NCBI GenBank assembly: GCA_029213075.1
Contig: JARGPO010000089.1
Location: 20,796-84,795 of the forward strand
Origin: Legionellaceae bacterium
Lineage (GTDB): Bacteria; Pseudomonadota; Gammaproteobacteria; Legionellales; Legionellaceae
Length of the DNA: 64,000 nucleotides
Direction of reading: 5' to 3'
Part shown: piece by piece, positions 27,502-39,112 of the stretch
Layout: each line of letters opens with the position of its first letter
Numbering within the stretch: the first letter of the stretch is position 1
The notes under the pieces: generated by a model
Databases searched by the model: none
What the model was told of the DNA's origin: nothing
The model's input: the letters and a program-made list of their open reading frames with translations, nothing else
Position numbers and translations under genes: made by a program

Positions 27502-27966
27502 CTATTTACCCCATTGCTAATTCATAATATGATGCTCAATCAATCATCATATTTTACTTCAATATGAATAACAATGGTTTTTTTAGACTAAAGTATAATA
27601 TATAAGCTAAAAGAGAAAAATACAATGCAAATTGTATTGATAATCACTGTTGTGGCGTTATAAATGATTCTAAATATTCTATAACCACCATTTTGGGCCA
27701 AGGGCCAAGGCCCAATGGCGCTGGATTAAGCATCGTCATTAGCCCCTACTCCTACTTACCCAGCTTTATGCAGGATATCAGACATATTTATTTTAAAATT
27801 TTCCCTAGATGGTAGGGGGGTATAGTGTTTTCAGTTAGTGGTAACAATTCACTAAAATTCTTGTTAGAGGATAGCCCCTGACCTAATGACTCCGCTTAAG
27901 GCAGCGCCATTACCCTAAGCCCCAACCTACGGTCGTTTGCTCAATTTATACTGCGGCAACCGTGTG
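27502..27966. other. 465-bp intergenic region rich in inverted repeats
   Basis: No gene is seen. It contains an 18-base inverted repeat with two mismatches (27714-27731 and 27894-27911, AATGGCGCTG outer part), enclosing 162 bases. A GC-rich hairpin (GGGCC/GGCCC) lies at about 27690-27718, an ATACAAT/ATTGTAT hairpin at about 27619-27636, and TTAGTG/CACTAA within the core. AGCCCC recurs near each end. The composition is more GC-rich than the surroundings, suggesting a small mobile element or a structured RNA. Confidence 0.55.
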
Positions 27967-28796
27967 TTAATCGAGATCTATTTCACCAAATTTTTTAAAT
28001 ACCGCGTCCAACTCCATTAGTTGCTCTAACAATAACTCCATTTTAGCTAATGGCCAGCTATTAGGGCCGTCACTTAGTGCTTTATCTGGATTTGGATGGG
28101 TTTCCATAAATAGGCCTGATATACCTGCTGCAACGGCCGCTCTTGCCATAACAGGAATTAAGTCACGCTGACCTCCAGAAACACTTCCACCACCTCCTGG
28201 TAGTTGTACTGAATGCGTTGCATCATATACTACTGGACAACCTGTTTTACGCATTATTTTTAACGATCGCATATCAGAGACAAGATTATTGTAACCAAAG
28301 CTCACGCCTCTCTCACAAACCATAACCTCTTGATTACCTGTTGATTTTGCTTTATCTACAACATTTTGCATATCCCATGGCGCCAAAAACTGACCTTTTT
28401 TAATATTCACAGGCTTATTAAGAGATACAACTTTCTGAATGAAATTTGTTTGCCGACATAAAAAAGCTGGAGTTTGAAGAACGTCAACTACACTTGCTAC
28501 TTCTGATAATGGTGTATCTTCATGAACATCTGTTAATACCGGCACTAAAACTTGTGATTTAACTTTTTCTAAAATTTTCAAGCCAGTCTCAACACCAAGA
28601 CCTCGAAAACTTGTTAGTGATGATCGATTGGCCTTATCAAAGGATGATTTATAAATAAAAGGTATTGATAGTCGTTCACACATTTCTTTTAAATAACCTG
28701 CTGTTTCAATTGCAAGTTCTTCACTTTCAATTACACAAGGTCCAGCAATTAAAAACAATGGTGCGTTAATCCCTACATCAAAACCACATAACTTCA

Positions 28797-28797
<1 letters not shown>
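27967..28797 (-). CDS. kdsA: 3-deoxy-8-phosphooctulonate synthase (KDO-8-P synthase)
   Basis: A 276-residue aldolase joining PEP and arabinose-5-phosphate to make KDO-8-phosphate for the LPS core. It has [29 protein letters not shown] and [15 protein letters not shown]. Its start overlaps the last base of the pyrG stop, so the two genes are coupled. It shows the organism makes a KDO-containing LPS. Confidence 0.97.
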
Positions 28798-30906
<2,109 letters not shown>

Positions 30907-30910
<4 letters not shown>

Positions 30911-32124
30911 TTTGCATCTCCTATCGATAACATATGACCAAGTTTTTCTTGTTTGGTCTTTAAATAGTTTTTATTTTCTTTGGTAGATGGAACTATAACT
31001 GGAACTCTCTCAACGACATTTATACCATATTGTTGTATTGCCGATATTTTATGAGGATTATTAGTTAAGAGTCGTAGTGAATCAATACCCAAGAATTTTA
31101 GAATTTGGTAAGCAATGGCGTAATTACGGCTATCAACTGGTAATCCAAGATGAACATTAGCCTCAACTGTGTCATAGCCTTGCTCTTGAAGAGAATAAGC
31201 TTTAAGTTTGTTGGTTAAACCAACCCCGCGTCCTTCTTGACGCAAGTAGATTATCACTCCACCTTCTCTAGCAATATGCGCTAAAGACTGATCTAGTTGC
31301 ATGCCGCAATCACACTTAGTTGAACCAAAAACATCACCAGTAATGCATTCGGAGTGAATGCGAACTAATGGAACCTTATTTGGGGTTGGTGGGTTTTTAA
31401 TTAAAGCAAAATGCTCAAAATCATCTAAGTCATTAGAAAACAGCATCATTGTAAAATCGCCGTGTTTTTCAATAGGTAGACGAGTTGTTGCGACCACATT
31501 CACTAATTGCTCTTGTTGAATACGATAGTCAATTAAATCGCTAATAGATACGAGGGGCAAATCATGCTCTTTAGTAAAAGCAATTAGTTGGTCACGACGA
31601 CTCATTGTGCCGTCATCATTCATAATTTCACAAATAACAGCTGCAGGAATCAATCCGGCAAGAGATGCGAGATCAACACTACCTTCAGTGTGACCAGTTC
31701 TTTCTAAAACACCCAGTTTACGAGTTTTAAGTGGGAACATATGTCCAGGTGAGATTATATCCTTAGGACCACTTTTTGGATCAATTGCCACTTTAATTGT
31801 TTTGGCTCGATCTTCTGCTGAAATACCAGTAGACACACCGTTTGCAGCCTCAATTGAAACAGTAAAAGCCGTGCCATATGGCGAACCATTACTGGAAGTC
31901 ATCATTGGCAAGGATAATTTATCAATTAAAGTCTCAGCCATCGGCAGACAAATTATTCCCCGACCAAATTTAGACATAAAGTTGATACTATCAGCTGTTA
32001 CATGCTCTGCGGCAATAACTAAGTCACCTTCATTTTCTCGCCCTTCATTATCAATTAAGACTACCATTTTACCGGATTTAATCGCGGCAATTGCATCTTC
32101 AATAGAGCTAAAAGGAGTTGTCAT
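30907..32124 (-). CDS. ribBA: Bifunctional DHBP synthase / GTP cyclohydrolase II
   Basis: A 405-residue fused enzyme making both precursors of riboflavin. The N-terminal RibB half (about 1-205) has DNEGRENEGDLV and PGHMFPL; the C-terminal RibA half has the zinc motif CITGDVFGSTKCDCG and YLRQEGRGVGL. The zinc cysteines and catalytic segments of both halves look intact. It is 39 bases downstream of ribD, with no room for an FMN riboswitch between them. Confidence 0.96.
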
Positions 32125-32163
32125 AACTAAACCTTAATTTAAACCCAAAAATTTTTAAAAAAA

Positions 32164-33213
32164 CTACCAATCTATCGTAGCAACTATATTATCATCCATA
32201 ATTTGCCAGCTAACTGCGGCAAAAGAATTAAGTACATCTACATTCCTATAAGAAGTTATCGAATCCTCACCTAACACCTTTGGAGCAATGTATATATAGG
32301 TTTTATTAACTAGCCTTTCTTGATGTAGTGTATTAAATAACCCGCCACCGGCTTCAACCCAGGCATCATGATAACCTATGCCACCTAAATGACAAATAAT
32401 TTTTTTTAAATCAAGTTGACCTTTTTCTGCCGAAACACCATGAAAAAAGCAATTTTCGCTATTTTGCGGTGGTGATAAAGATTCATCAAAATATATATGA
32501 CAGCATTTAGCTACCTTAAAAATCTGAGCATCTTTATTTAACTCAAGCCTAGAATCAATTATCGCTACATGCTTAGCATACTCAACACCATCAACTCGCG
32601 CATTTAATAGTGGGTTATCTTGATTAACCGTTTTTGCAGTGGTTAAAATAACATCCGTACGTAGTCGCTGCTGATGAGTGAACTTAGAACAAGCAGAGTT
32701 TGATATATTTACTCTTCCACCACCACTTCCAGCAATTTTCCCATCTAAGGTTTGAGCTATTTTAGCACTAACCCATGGTTTTTTTGTAGCAAACCAATAT
32801 TTATAGCTATTATAAAATTCATCTATTTCATCAACCGGATAGTGTAGCACATCTATACCCTGTTCACTTAACAAATTTGGGGTTTTATTAGACGACACAA
32901 TAGGATTAGGATCAGCAAAAGCAAACACAACCCTCTCAACACCATGATTTATAATAGCATCGACACATGGTGGCGTTCTTCCCCAATGATTACATGGCTC
33001 AAGGGTTACATATAACGTTACCCCTTCAGCATTTTTAGGGATTTCAGCCAATAATAGTTGCTCGGCGTGCAGCGTTCCTGCACCATGATGCCAAGCTTGT
33101 GCTATAATAATATTGTTTTGTACAGCAATAGCGCCAACGCTTGGATTAGGGGAGCAAATACCTCTTCCTAATTCAGCTAGTTCTAGAGCTTTAAGTAAAA
33201 ATTGTTTATGCAT
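32164..33213 (-). CDS. ribD: Riboflavin deaminase/reductase RibD
   Basis: A 349-residue bifunctional enzyme. The N-terminal deaminase half has the zinc motifs HAEQ and PCNHWGRTPPC; the C-terminal reductase half starts near KPWVSAKIAQTLDGKIAG and has the GGGLFNTL loop. ATG at 33213 (MHKQFLLKALELAE) is chosen. The frame opens five codons earlier (MCGCS), but that ATG overlaps a TATAAA box and is less likely. First gene of the leftward rib-pyrG-kdsA run. Confidence 0.93.
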   Translation of the reverse strand: MHKQFLLKALELAELGRGICSPNPSVGAIAVQNNIIIAQAWHHGAGTLHAEQLLLAEIPKNAEGVTLYVTLEPCNHWGRTPPCVDAIINHGVERVVFAFADPNPIVSSNKTPNLLSEQGIDVLHYPVDEIDEFYNSYKYWFATKKPWVSAKIAQTLDGKIAGSGGGRVNISNSACSKFTHQQRLRTDVILTTAKTVNQDNPLLNARVDGVEYAKHVAIIDSRLELNKDAQIFKVAKCCHIYFDESLSPPQNSENCFFHGVSAEKGQLDLKKIICHLGGIGYHDAWVEAGGGLFNTLHQERLVNKTYIYIAPKVLGEDSITSYRNVDVLNSFAAVSWQIMDDNIVATIDW

Positions 33214-33286
33214 AGAACAACCACACATTTTATAGCCAAGAAGTATAGCAAATTATTAAGATTTTGAGTAGTGGGGAGATATCATT

Positions 33287-34672
33287 TTGTTGCAACGGCT
33301 TAGATTTTGGCATATGTGCGCATTTATATTGCTATTAATGCACTCTATGTTTGCATGTTCTTTCTCCGCATATTCAAATGATGAACTTGATCAATTAGAA
33401 AAAGAGTTTGTTCAGCAAATTAATCAATCTGAATCAGTCCTTAGAAACCCAATGGCCGTAGAATACATAAACCATTTAGCAAAACGCTTAGCTCTGCATG
33501 GCGAATTAACCGCACCAGATTTTTTTATAGTTAAATCTAGAGAAATTAACGCTTTTGCCGGACCAGGTGGACATATTGGAGTAAATACCCAGCTAATTCT
33601 TTCCTCAGATAATGAAAGTGAACTCGCGGCGGTAATGGCGCATGAGATGTCTCACGTTCGTCAACATCATCTTTATCGAATGCTCGAGCATCAAAAACAA
33701 ATGCGAGTACCTATGCTCGCATCAATGCTTGCATCTATCGCATTAGGGGCTATTAACCCAACACTGGCTAGTGGAGCCTTAATGGGAACCTTAAGCGGAT
33801 TCGCTCAAGACAATATCAACTTTGTTCGATCAAATGAGAAAGAAGCTGACAGTATCGGCATTGATATGTTAATCAAATCAGGTCTCGATCCACGCGGAAT
33901 GGCTGGTTTTTTTAGAAAGATGCAAGAGGCTACTCGTTATTATTATACCGATAACATTCCTGCCATACTAAGAACCCATCCATTAGACGAAGACCGAATA
34001 GCCGAGGCTGAGAATCGCAGCCTACATTTAGCCAAGAAAAGTTACCCTGATAATATGAACTATCGTTTGTTCAAAGAATTGGTGCGCCTAGAGGTTTCAA
34101 GTGATTATAAAAAACTTCTAGAATACTATAAACAACAATGTAAAAAATCCACCCCCAACAATGCCTGTCAATACGGTTATGTCTTAACCAAAATTGAAAT
34201 GGGGAAATGCAATGACGCATCTCAAGCACTTGAGACGCTATTAAACGAAGATCCCAATAATTTATTTTATGAAATAGCCATGGCTAGAACAGAAATGTGC
34301 AGTAAAAAAACCAGCGACGCTGTTAATAGACTTGGCGAACTTCATAGAAACTTCCCAGACAACTACGCTATTTTAGTAGAATATGGTGATGCTCTCATGA
34401 GCGTAAAAAATGCACCGAAAGCAACCAGCGTCTTATTAAAGGGACGAAGACAATTTAAAAACGATATACCTTTATGTAATAAACTAGCTAGAGCACAAGC
34501 CGCTAACAAAAACAAAAGTTATGCCTATTTTACATTAGCAGAATGCCATATCCTCCAAGGCGAACGTCAAGATGCGCTTACCAAATTAAAAATAGCAAAA
34601 TCTATGAATAAAAATGATCAATACCTAAGTGAAAGAATTGACGCCAGAATGGAAGAGATAAAGCGCAAATAA
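33287..34672 (+). CDS. bepA: Periplasmic M48 metalloprotease/chaperone BepA-like
   Basis: A 461-residue zinc protease with TPR repeats. It has an N-terminal signal sequence (about 1-28), HEMSH at residues 119-123 (HExxH), a downstream EKEADSIG supplying the third zinc ligand, and several TPRs after about residue 260. BepA helps assemble or degrade outer-membrane proteins such as LptD. The start is TTG with GGGGAG eight bases upstream. Confidence 0.88.
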   Translation: MLQRLRFWHMCAFILLLMHSMFACSFSAYSNDELDQLEKEFVQQINQSESVLRNPMAVEYINHLAKRLALHGELTAPDFFIVKSREINAFAGPGGHIGVNTQLILSSDNESELAAVMAHEMSHVRQHHLYRMLEHQKQMRVPMLASMLASIALGAINPTLASGALMGTLSGFAQDNINFVRSNEKEADSIGIDMLIKSGLDPRGMAGFFRKMQEATRYYYTDNIPAILRTHPLDEDRIAEAENRSLHLAKKSYPDNMNYRLFKELVRLEVSSDYKKLLEYYKQQCKKSTPNNACQYGYVLTKIEMGKCNDASQALETLLNEDPNNLFYEIAMARTEMCSKKTSDAVNRLGELHRNFPDNYAILVEYGDALMSVKNAPKATSVLLKGRRQFKNDIPLCNKLARAQAANKNKSYAYFTLAECHILQGERQDALTKLKIAKSMNKNDQYLSERIDARMEEIKRK

Positions 34673-34838
34673 CAATTACCAATGCCAATAAGAGTGTGAT
34701 ACTACCTTCCTTTGAGTTTTAATTATAAGCAATTGACGTGCTATGTGATGCATAGTACAATCCGGGTAAATTATCGGCATACAGGTGTTATTGTGCCAAA
34801 ACACCAAGCAACAAATACAACCCAATTGGAGAAGAATT

Positions 34839-35591
34839 GTGAGAAGAAGTATTGAAGAAATCAAACAAGATATTTTAAAAGAAAAAGCCAAATTCATCAA
34901 TCTATTGCTGGATGAGGTCAGAAAACATATAAATATATATAACAAGTGTATCTCTAGCTCATCACAACCTGCGGAAAGAACAAATCGTATGTTCAGTCAA
35001 CAAGATACAAGAAAAGAAAAAGTTATAGAACATCTACAAATAATGAAAGAAATTTATACCGAGGCAACAAGTATTAATACAGACTGGGACTTTGAATTTC
35101 CTGATTTTCATCCATCGAGAAATAGATATTTAACAACAAATGACGGGCTTAACCGTCTAAGCAATGAATTAAAGAAAGCAGAGGCGACAGGATATCTTGA
35201 CAATCATAAAATACAAACTGCAGTTATAGTTGCTATCGGATTAGCTATATTAGCCGCTGTATTGATAACGGTGGCGCTATTGGTTAATTTTCACTCTGTT
35301 TGGATTTACTCCGCAGCCTACTACAAAATTAGTATTTTAGTAAGTGGTTCTATATTAGGTGCAGCGTCATTATTAACACTTGCTATACATTCTGCGACTA
35401 ACCCAGAACCTATATTCAAGAAAAAAGACGATAATGATTATGGTTATGCAGATATTCGATTACAATCAGAAGATGATAGAAAATTGTTATTGGATGAAAT
35501 TACCGAAGAAAATAAGAGGGCTGTTAATGAAATGAACAATATTTTACTAAATCAAAGCGCACCGTCATCAACGACTTTGTCTTGGGTATAG
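34839..35591 (+). CDS. Hypothetical two-TM protein with cytoplasmic helical ends
   Basis: A 250-residue protein that I do not recognise. Residues about 1-120 are polar and helical. Two adjacent hydrophobic segments follow at about 125-150 and 162-188, and then a charged tail. GTG 34839 (VRRSIEEIKQD) is chosen because GGAGAAG ends five bases upstream; the frame stays open 18 codons further upstream without a good ribosome-binding site. Membrane-hairpin layouts like this occur in Dot/Icm effectors, but no specific family is seen. Confidence 0.6.
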   Translation: MRRSIEEIKQDILKEKAKFINLLLDEVRKHINIYNKCISSSSQPAERTNRMFSQQDTRKEKVIEHLQIMKEIYTEATSINTDWDFEFPDFHPSRNRYLTTNDGLNRLSNELKKAEATGYLDNHKIQTAVIVAIGLAILAAVLITVALLVNFHSVWIYSAAYYKISILVSGSILGAASLLTLAIHSATNPEPIFKKKDDNDYGYADIRLQSEDDRKLLLDEITEENKRAVNEMNNILLNQSAPSSTTLSWV

Positions 35592-35617
35592 CAGAATCTT
35601 ATAAAAACAATTTATAC

Positions 35618-35657
35618 AACTCACCAATTGCTAAGGCACAAAGGCAGTTGGTGAGTT
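35618..35657. terminator. Bidirectional terminator between the two-TM gene and der
   Basis: AACTCACCAATTGC (35618-35631) pairs with GCAGTTGGTGAGTT (35644-35657), 14 bp with one G-T pair and a 12-base loop. It separates two convergent genes and is followed by TTCTAAAAA. Confidence 0.7.
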
Positions 35658-35674
35658 TCTAAAAACCTAATCTA

Positions 35675-37060
35675 TTATCTTCTTTTTGCTCTTTTCATAA
35701 CTCGCTGCCTTCTTTTGATTTGTCGGTCAGTAAGCTTATTTTTATTGTCTTTAAATGGATTGTCGCTACTTTTAAACTCCATCTTCAATGGCGTGCCGAT
35801 GAGCTTTAATTCATCAGTTAAAGAATTTATTAAATATCTTTTATAGCTATCAGGCAACTCACTGACTTGATTACCATGAACGACTACGATTGGTGGATTG
35901 TGCCCTCCTGCATGGGCATATCTTAACTTGATTCGCCGACCTCTAACCAATGGTGGTGGATGTTTAAAAGTTAGGCTCTGTAAGATTCTGGTTAGTTTAG
36001 GTGTTGATAAATCTAGCATTGCCGATTTATAAGCTTGTGTAATATCTTTAAATAATAAACCAACACCACTACCGTGCTTGGCTGAAATAAATTTAGTTTT
36101 AGCGAAACTTGCAAAAGGCAGTTTTCTCTCTAGAGTTGCCTTTACTGTTTCTTTATGCTCATCATCCAAACCATCCCATTTATTAACAACGATTACTAAC
36201 GCTTTACCAGACTCTATTATAAATCCTAGCAAATGCATATCTTGATCTGTTAGGCCCTCAGTCGAATCAATTAACATCAAACATACATTTGAATCTTTTA
36301 TTGATTGGAGAGTCTTAATCACCGAAAATTTTTCTATTTTTTCATCAATTCGCGCGCGTCTACGAATTCCTGCTGTATCAACAAGAGTATATTTTTGACC
36401 TTCTCTTTCAAAAGGAATTTCAATGCTGTCTCGAGTTGTGCCAGGCATGTCATAAACAACAACTCGCTCTTCACCTAAAATTCGATTAATTAGAGTAGAC
36501 TTACCAACATTAGGACGACCGATAAAAGATATTTTAATAACATCAGGTCTATCTTCTTTATCTGCGACTTCAGCAAAATCATGACTCACATCGCGTAGAA
36601 GACTAGTTAAACCACGCCCATGAGTAGCAGAAACACCGTAAATAGATTCAAATCCTAAAGATTGAAAATCAGCGCATGCAACCTCTTCATCCAAACCATC
36701 TGTTTTGTTAACCACCACAACTATATTTTTTCCAGATTTACGCAAACGCTTGGCAATATCTAAATCAACGGGGGTCAGACCACAACGTCCATCCACTAGA
36801 AAAAAGATATGATCGGCCTCTTCAAGAGCAAGCTCTGACTGCTTAGACATTAACTCATCAACAGCCAAATCATCAACACCAACACCACCAGTATCAACGA
36901 CTATAAATGGTTTGTTTTCAAAAACTGCGTCACCATACTGTCTATCACGAGTGAGCCCAGGAAAATCTGCAACCAACGCATTCTGGGTGCGAGTTAGGCG
37001 ATTAAATAAAGTAGATTTGCCGACATTAGGCCGACCAACTAAAGCGATTATGGGGATCAT
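35675..37060 (-). CDS. der: Ribosome-assembly GTPase Der
   Basis: A 461-residue protein with two GTPase domains in tandem and a C-terminal KH-like domain, needed for 50S assembly. P-loops [12 protein letters not shown] and [15 protein letters not shown] and DTAG, and NKTD and NKWD are all present. The chosen start gives [12 protein letters not shown], as in homologues; the frame is open 13 codons upstream. The tail is basic ([16 protein letters not shown]). Confidence 0.97.
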   Translation of the reverse strand: MIPIIALVGRPNVGKSTLFNRLTRTQNALVADFPGLTRDRQYGDAVFENKPFIVVDTGGVGVDDLAVDELMSKQSELALEEADHIFFLVDGRCGLTPVDLDIAKRLRKSGKNIVVVVNKTDGLDEEVACADFQSLGFESIYGVSATHGRGLTSLLRDVSHDFAEVADKEDRPDVIKISFIGRPNVGKSTLINRILGEERVVVYDMPGTTRDSIEIPFEREGQKYTLVDTAGIRRRARIDEKIEKFSVIKTLQSIKDSNVCLMLIDSTEGLTDQDMHLLGFIIESGKALVIVVNKWDGLDDEHKETVKATLERKLPFASFAKTKFISAKHGSGVGLLFKDITQAYKSAMLDLSTPKLTRILQSLTFKHPPPLVRGRRIKLRYAHAGGHNPPIVVVHGNQVSELPDSYKRYLINSLTDELKLIGTPLKMEFKSSDNPFKDNKNKLTDRQIKRRQRVMKRAKRR

Positions 37061-37242
37061 AAAAATTCTCAGGTTATTTGCGCAGAGATTATACCACAAA
37101 ATGGGCTACATACTTAAGAAATATTTATGGGTCATGAAAGCGCATCTTATGCTGCAAATTCAACTCAAATGTCCTCTTTGAGGTTGATGTGAGAGATTAG
37201 TGTACTATTATTATAGATATTGATATATTTAAGTTGACTACG

Positions 37243-38235
37243 ATGCATAACCCCACAGATAAATGGATTCAGATAAATAAAATACCTGCCAGCTCATCAG
37301 CCAAAGTTACTGTTAATTTAAAGCCATACATTGATGCCTATAGACAATACAAAGATGTTGAGCGCGCTATTAGTAACGAGATTGAAGATTCAGATGAATA
37401 CACCAAGCAAATATTATTAGTTCTATATGAGAGTGCTAAAAATAAGTATGAACAAATAAAACAAGAGCTAATTAAAGAGACATTTGAAGATACATATAGT
37501 TACTGGCCCGATCTAGTCGATGAAGTAATGGACCTAGAACAATTTAATAGTATTGACGAAGAGGATTTACTTGATGAAGAATTAGAAGCGATAGAAGCAG
37601 TTAGAGAGTTTAAAAAGACAGCTTCATATACTTATATGGAAGATAGTTTCATCGAAATAATAAAAAACTCAATGGATCAAATTATTATACATACATTACA
37701 ATCAGGACTTGATAGTAATAGAGCTAACTTAGAACTCACAGTTGATCTTGAAGAAGACCCTGAATCAAAAGAGATAATTGTAACTTGCACCGATAACGCA
37801 GGGGGATTTGATGAGGAATTTTTAACCAAAAATTTATCTAGCTTTGAATCAAAAGAAGCCTATGTTAATCGTTGCCACAAAACTAAATTATCTGATAATA
37901 TTGATGGCTCATCGTCTGGAACAAAAACAAGTGAAGAGATGCCAACCCTATTTGGCGGACAAAACCGAGGCCTAAGATTATTAATTGCCCTAGTTGATAA
38001 TGGTGACGTATTAGAGCCAAATGGCAAAAGAATTCCCACATATGCCCCTCTCGAGTCATCAAAAGTACAGTTTGAAAACAATCCCCAGAATGATGGAGCA
38101 GTTGTTAGAATTATCACATCTAAAGAACCACTAGAATTTATATATGAAAGAGATAATATTACGGCTAATGATTCTTCTAAAAAAGAAGGTAATGACGGTA
38201 GTCCTTTATCGATAGACACAGATTTTTCAATGTAG
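37243..38235 (+). CDS. GHKL/HATPase-fold protein without kinase domains, unknown function
   Basis: A protein of 330-333 residues. Residues about 130-300 carry the three ATP-site boxes of the GHKL (Hsp90/histidine kinase/MutL) fold: N-box with Glu141 and Asn145 in FIEIIKNSMDQ, DNAGGFDE (Asp187), and a Gly-rich GGQNRGLRLLI (numbered from TTG 37234). No dimerisation-His, receiver or MutL-type module is seen, and the N-terminal 130 residues are charged helices. No classical partner gene is adjacent. Start is uncertain: ATG 37243 is preferred over TTG 37234; neither has a clear ribosome-binding site. Confidence 0.65.
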   Translation: MHNPTDKWIQINKIPASSSAKVTVNLKPYIDAYRQYKDVERAISNEIEDSDEYTKQILLVLYESAKNKYEQIKQELIKETFEDTYSYWPDLVDEVMDLEQFNSIDEEDLLDEELEAIEAVREFKKTASYTYMEDSFIEIIKNSMDQIIIHTLQSGLDSNRANLELTVDLEEDPESKEIIVTCTDNAGGFDEEFLTKNLSSFESKEAYVNRCHKTKLSDNIDGSSSGTKTSEEMPTLFGGQNRGLRLLIALVDNGDVLEPNGKRIPTYAPLESSKVQFENNPQNDGAVVRIITSKEPLEFIYERDNITANDSSKKEGNDGSPLSIDTDFSM

Positions 38236-38249
38236 ATATATCAAAAAAC

Positions 38250-39038
38250 TTAAGAGTTATTTTCCTTAACACAATCAATTATCGCTTGCATATCTCCATC
38301 CAGCGGCAAAACATGTGCAGAATTATTTAGCCAATGCACAGTAGTATTTGAGCAACTAGCAAATCTCTTTTCAACCATGTCAGAATCAACAACTTCATCA
38401 TAGTGACCCAAGAATAAATCCGTTTTACAAGTTGGCAAGACAAATTGATTGTTTTTTACTAAAGATAATATTTCTATAACAGCATTTATGGGCAATTTTT
38501 TATAAGTTAATTCCTGGTACTTATCAACATGAAAATTACCAGCCCAGTTGGGTATTTGTTTTATACCTAGAAATTTTAAAGATTGAGCTAGTCGTAAACG
38601 GGCATTTGTAAAACCATGCAGGTTAAGAGCTGGAGCTAATAAATATAAATGATTAGGTGAATATTTATTTGCAACTAGACCTGCTAGTAGACCGCCTAAT
38701 GAAAGCCCCATGACATCCACTTTTGAATAGTTTTTAGCAAGTTCAGCGTAAGATTGCAATGCAACATTTACCCAATCGGTTGCCTTAGCATCTGCAAATG
38801 CATCAATACTATCTGCATGTCCAGGCAAAACCGGGCATAAAATAGCATCATACATAGTAAAAGCAGATATAAACTCACGATATATTGCCGGAGATGATGA
38901 AAATCCATGCAGTAAAAGCATAGCTCGACCTGAATCACATCTTTTAATATCAACAGGCTCAAGTAAGTTAGCCTCTTCAAGAGGCAAATCTCGGATAACT
39001 TTTCCTCGCCACATGTATTGAAAATCTTCTGTTTTCAT
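38250..39038 (-). CDS. Alpha/beta hydrolase, carboxylesterase/monoglyceride-lipase-like
   Basis: A 262-residue cytosolic serine hydrolase. It has an oxyanion-site HGFSSSP, nucleophile Ser113 in GLSLGG, Asp214 in GHYDEVVD and His242 in NNSAHVLP, forming a complete triad. The spacing and length resemble Est30-type carboxylesterases. The substrate is unknown. It is convergent with the GHKL gene, 14 bases apart. Confidence 0.82.
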   Translation of the reverse strand: MKTEDFQYMWRGKVIRDLPLEEANLLEPVDIKRCDSGRAMLLLHGFSSSPAIYREFISAFTMYDAILCPVLPGHADSIDAFADAKATDWVNVALQSYAELAKNYSKVDVMGLSLGGLLAGLVANKYSPNHLYLLAPALNLHGFTNARLRLAQSLKFLGIKQIPNWAGNFHVDKYQELTYKKLPINAVIEILSLVKNNQFVLPTCKTDLFLGHYDEVVDSDMVEKRFASCSNTTVHWLNNSAHVLPLDGDMQAIIDCVKENNS

Positions 39039-39112
39039 GAGTAAATTCGCATTTATGTTAACTGAGCTCTATAATATACATAATAGTATAGTCTTATCTA
39101 ATAGGATTTTAA

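Noticed and set aside
32125..33286. FMN riboswitch ahead of the riboflavin genes
   Set aside because: The gap before ribBA is 39 bases and the region before ribD shows none of the conserved RFN-element blocks.
37243..39038. Toxin-antitoxin or defence pair made of the GHKL and hydrolase genes
   Set aside because: They are convergent, not co-transcribed, and the hydrolase looks like an ordinary esterase.
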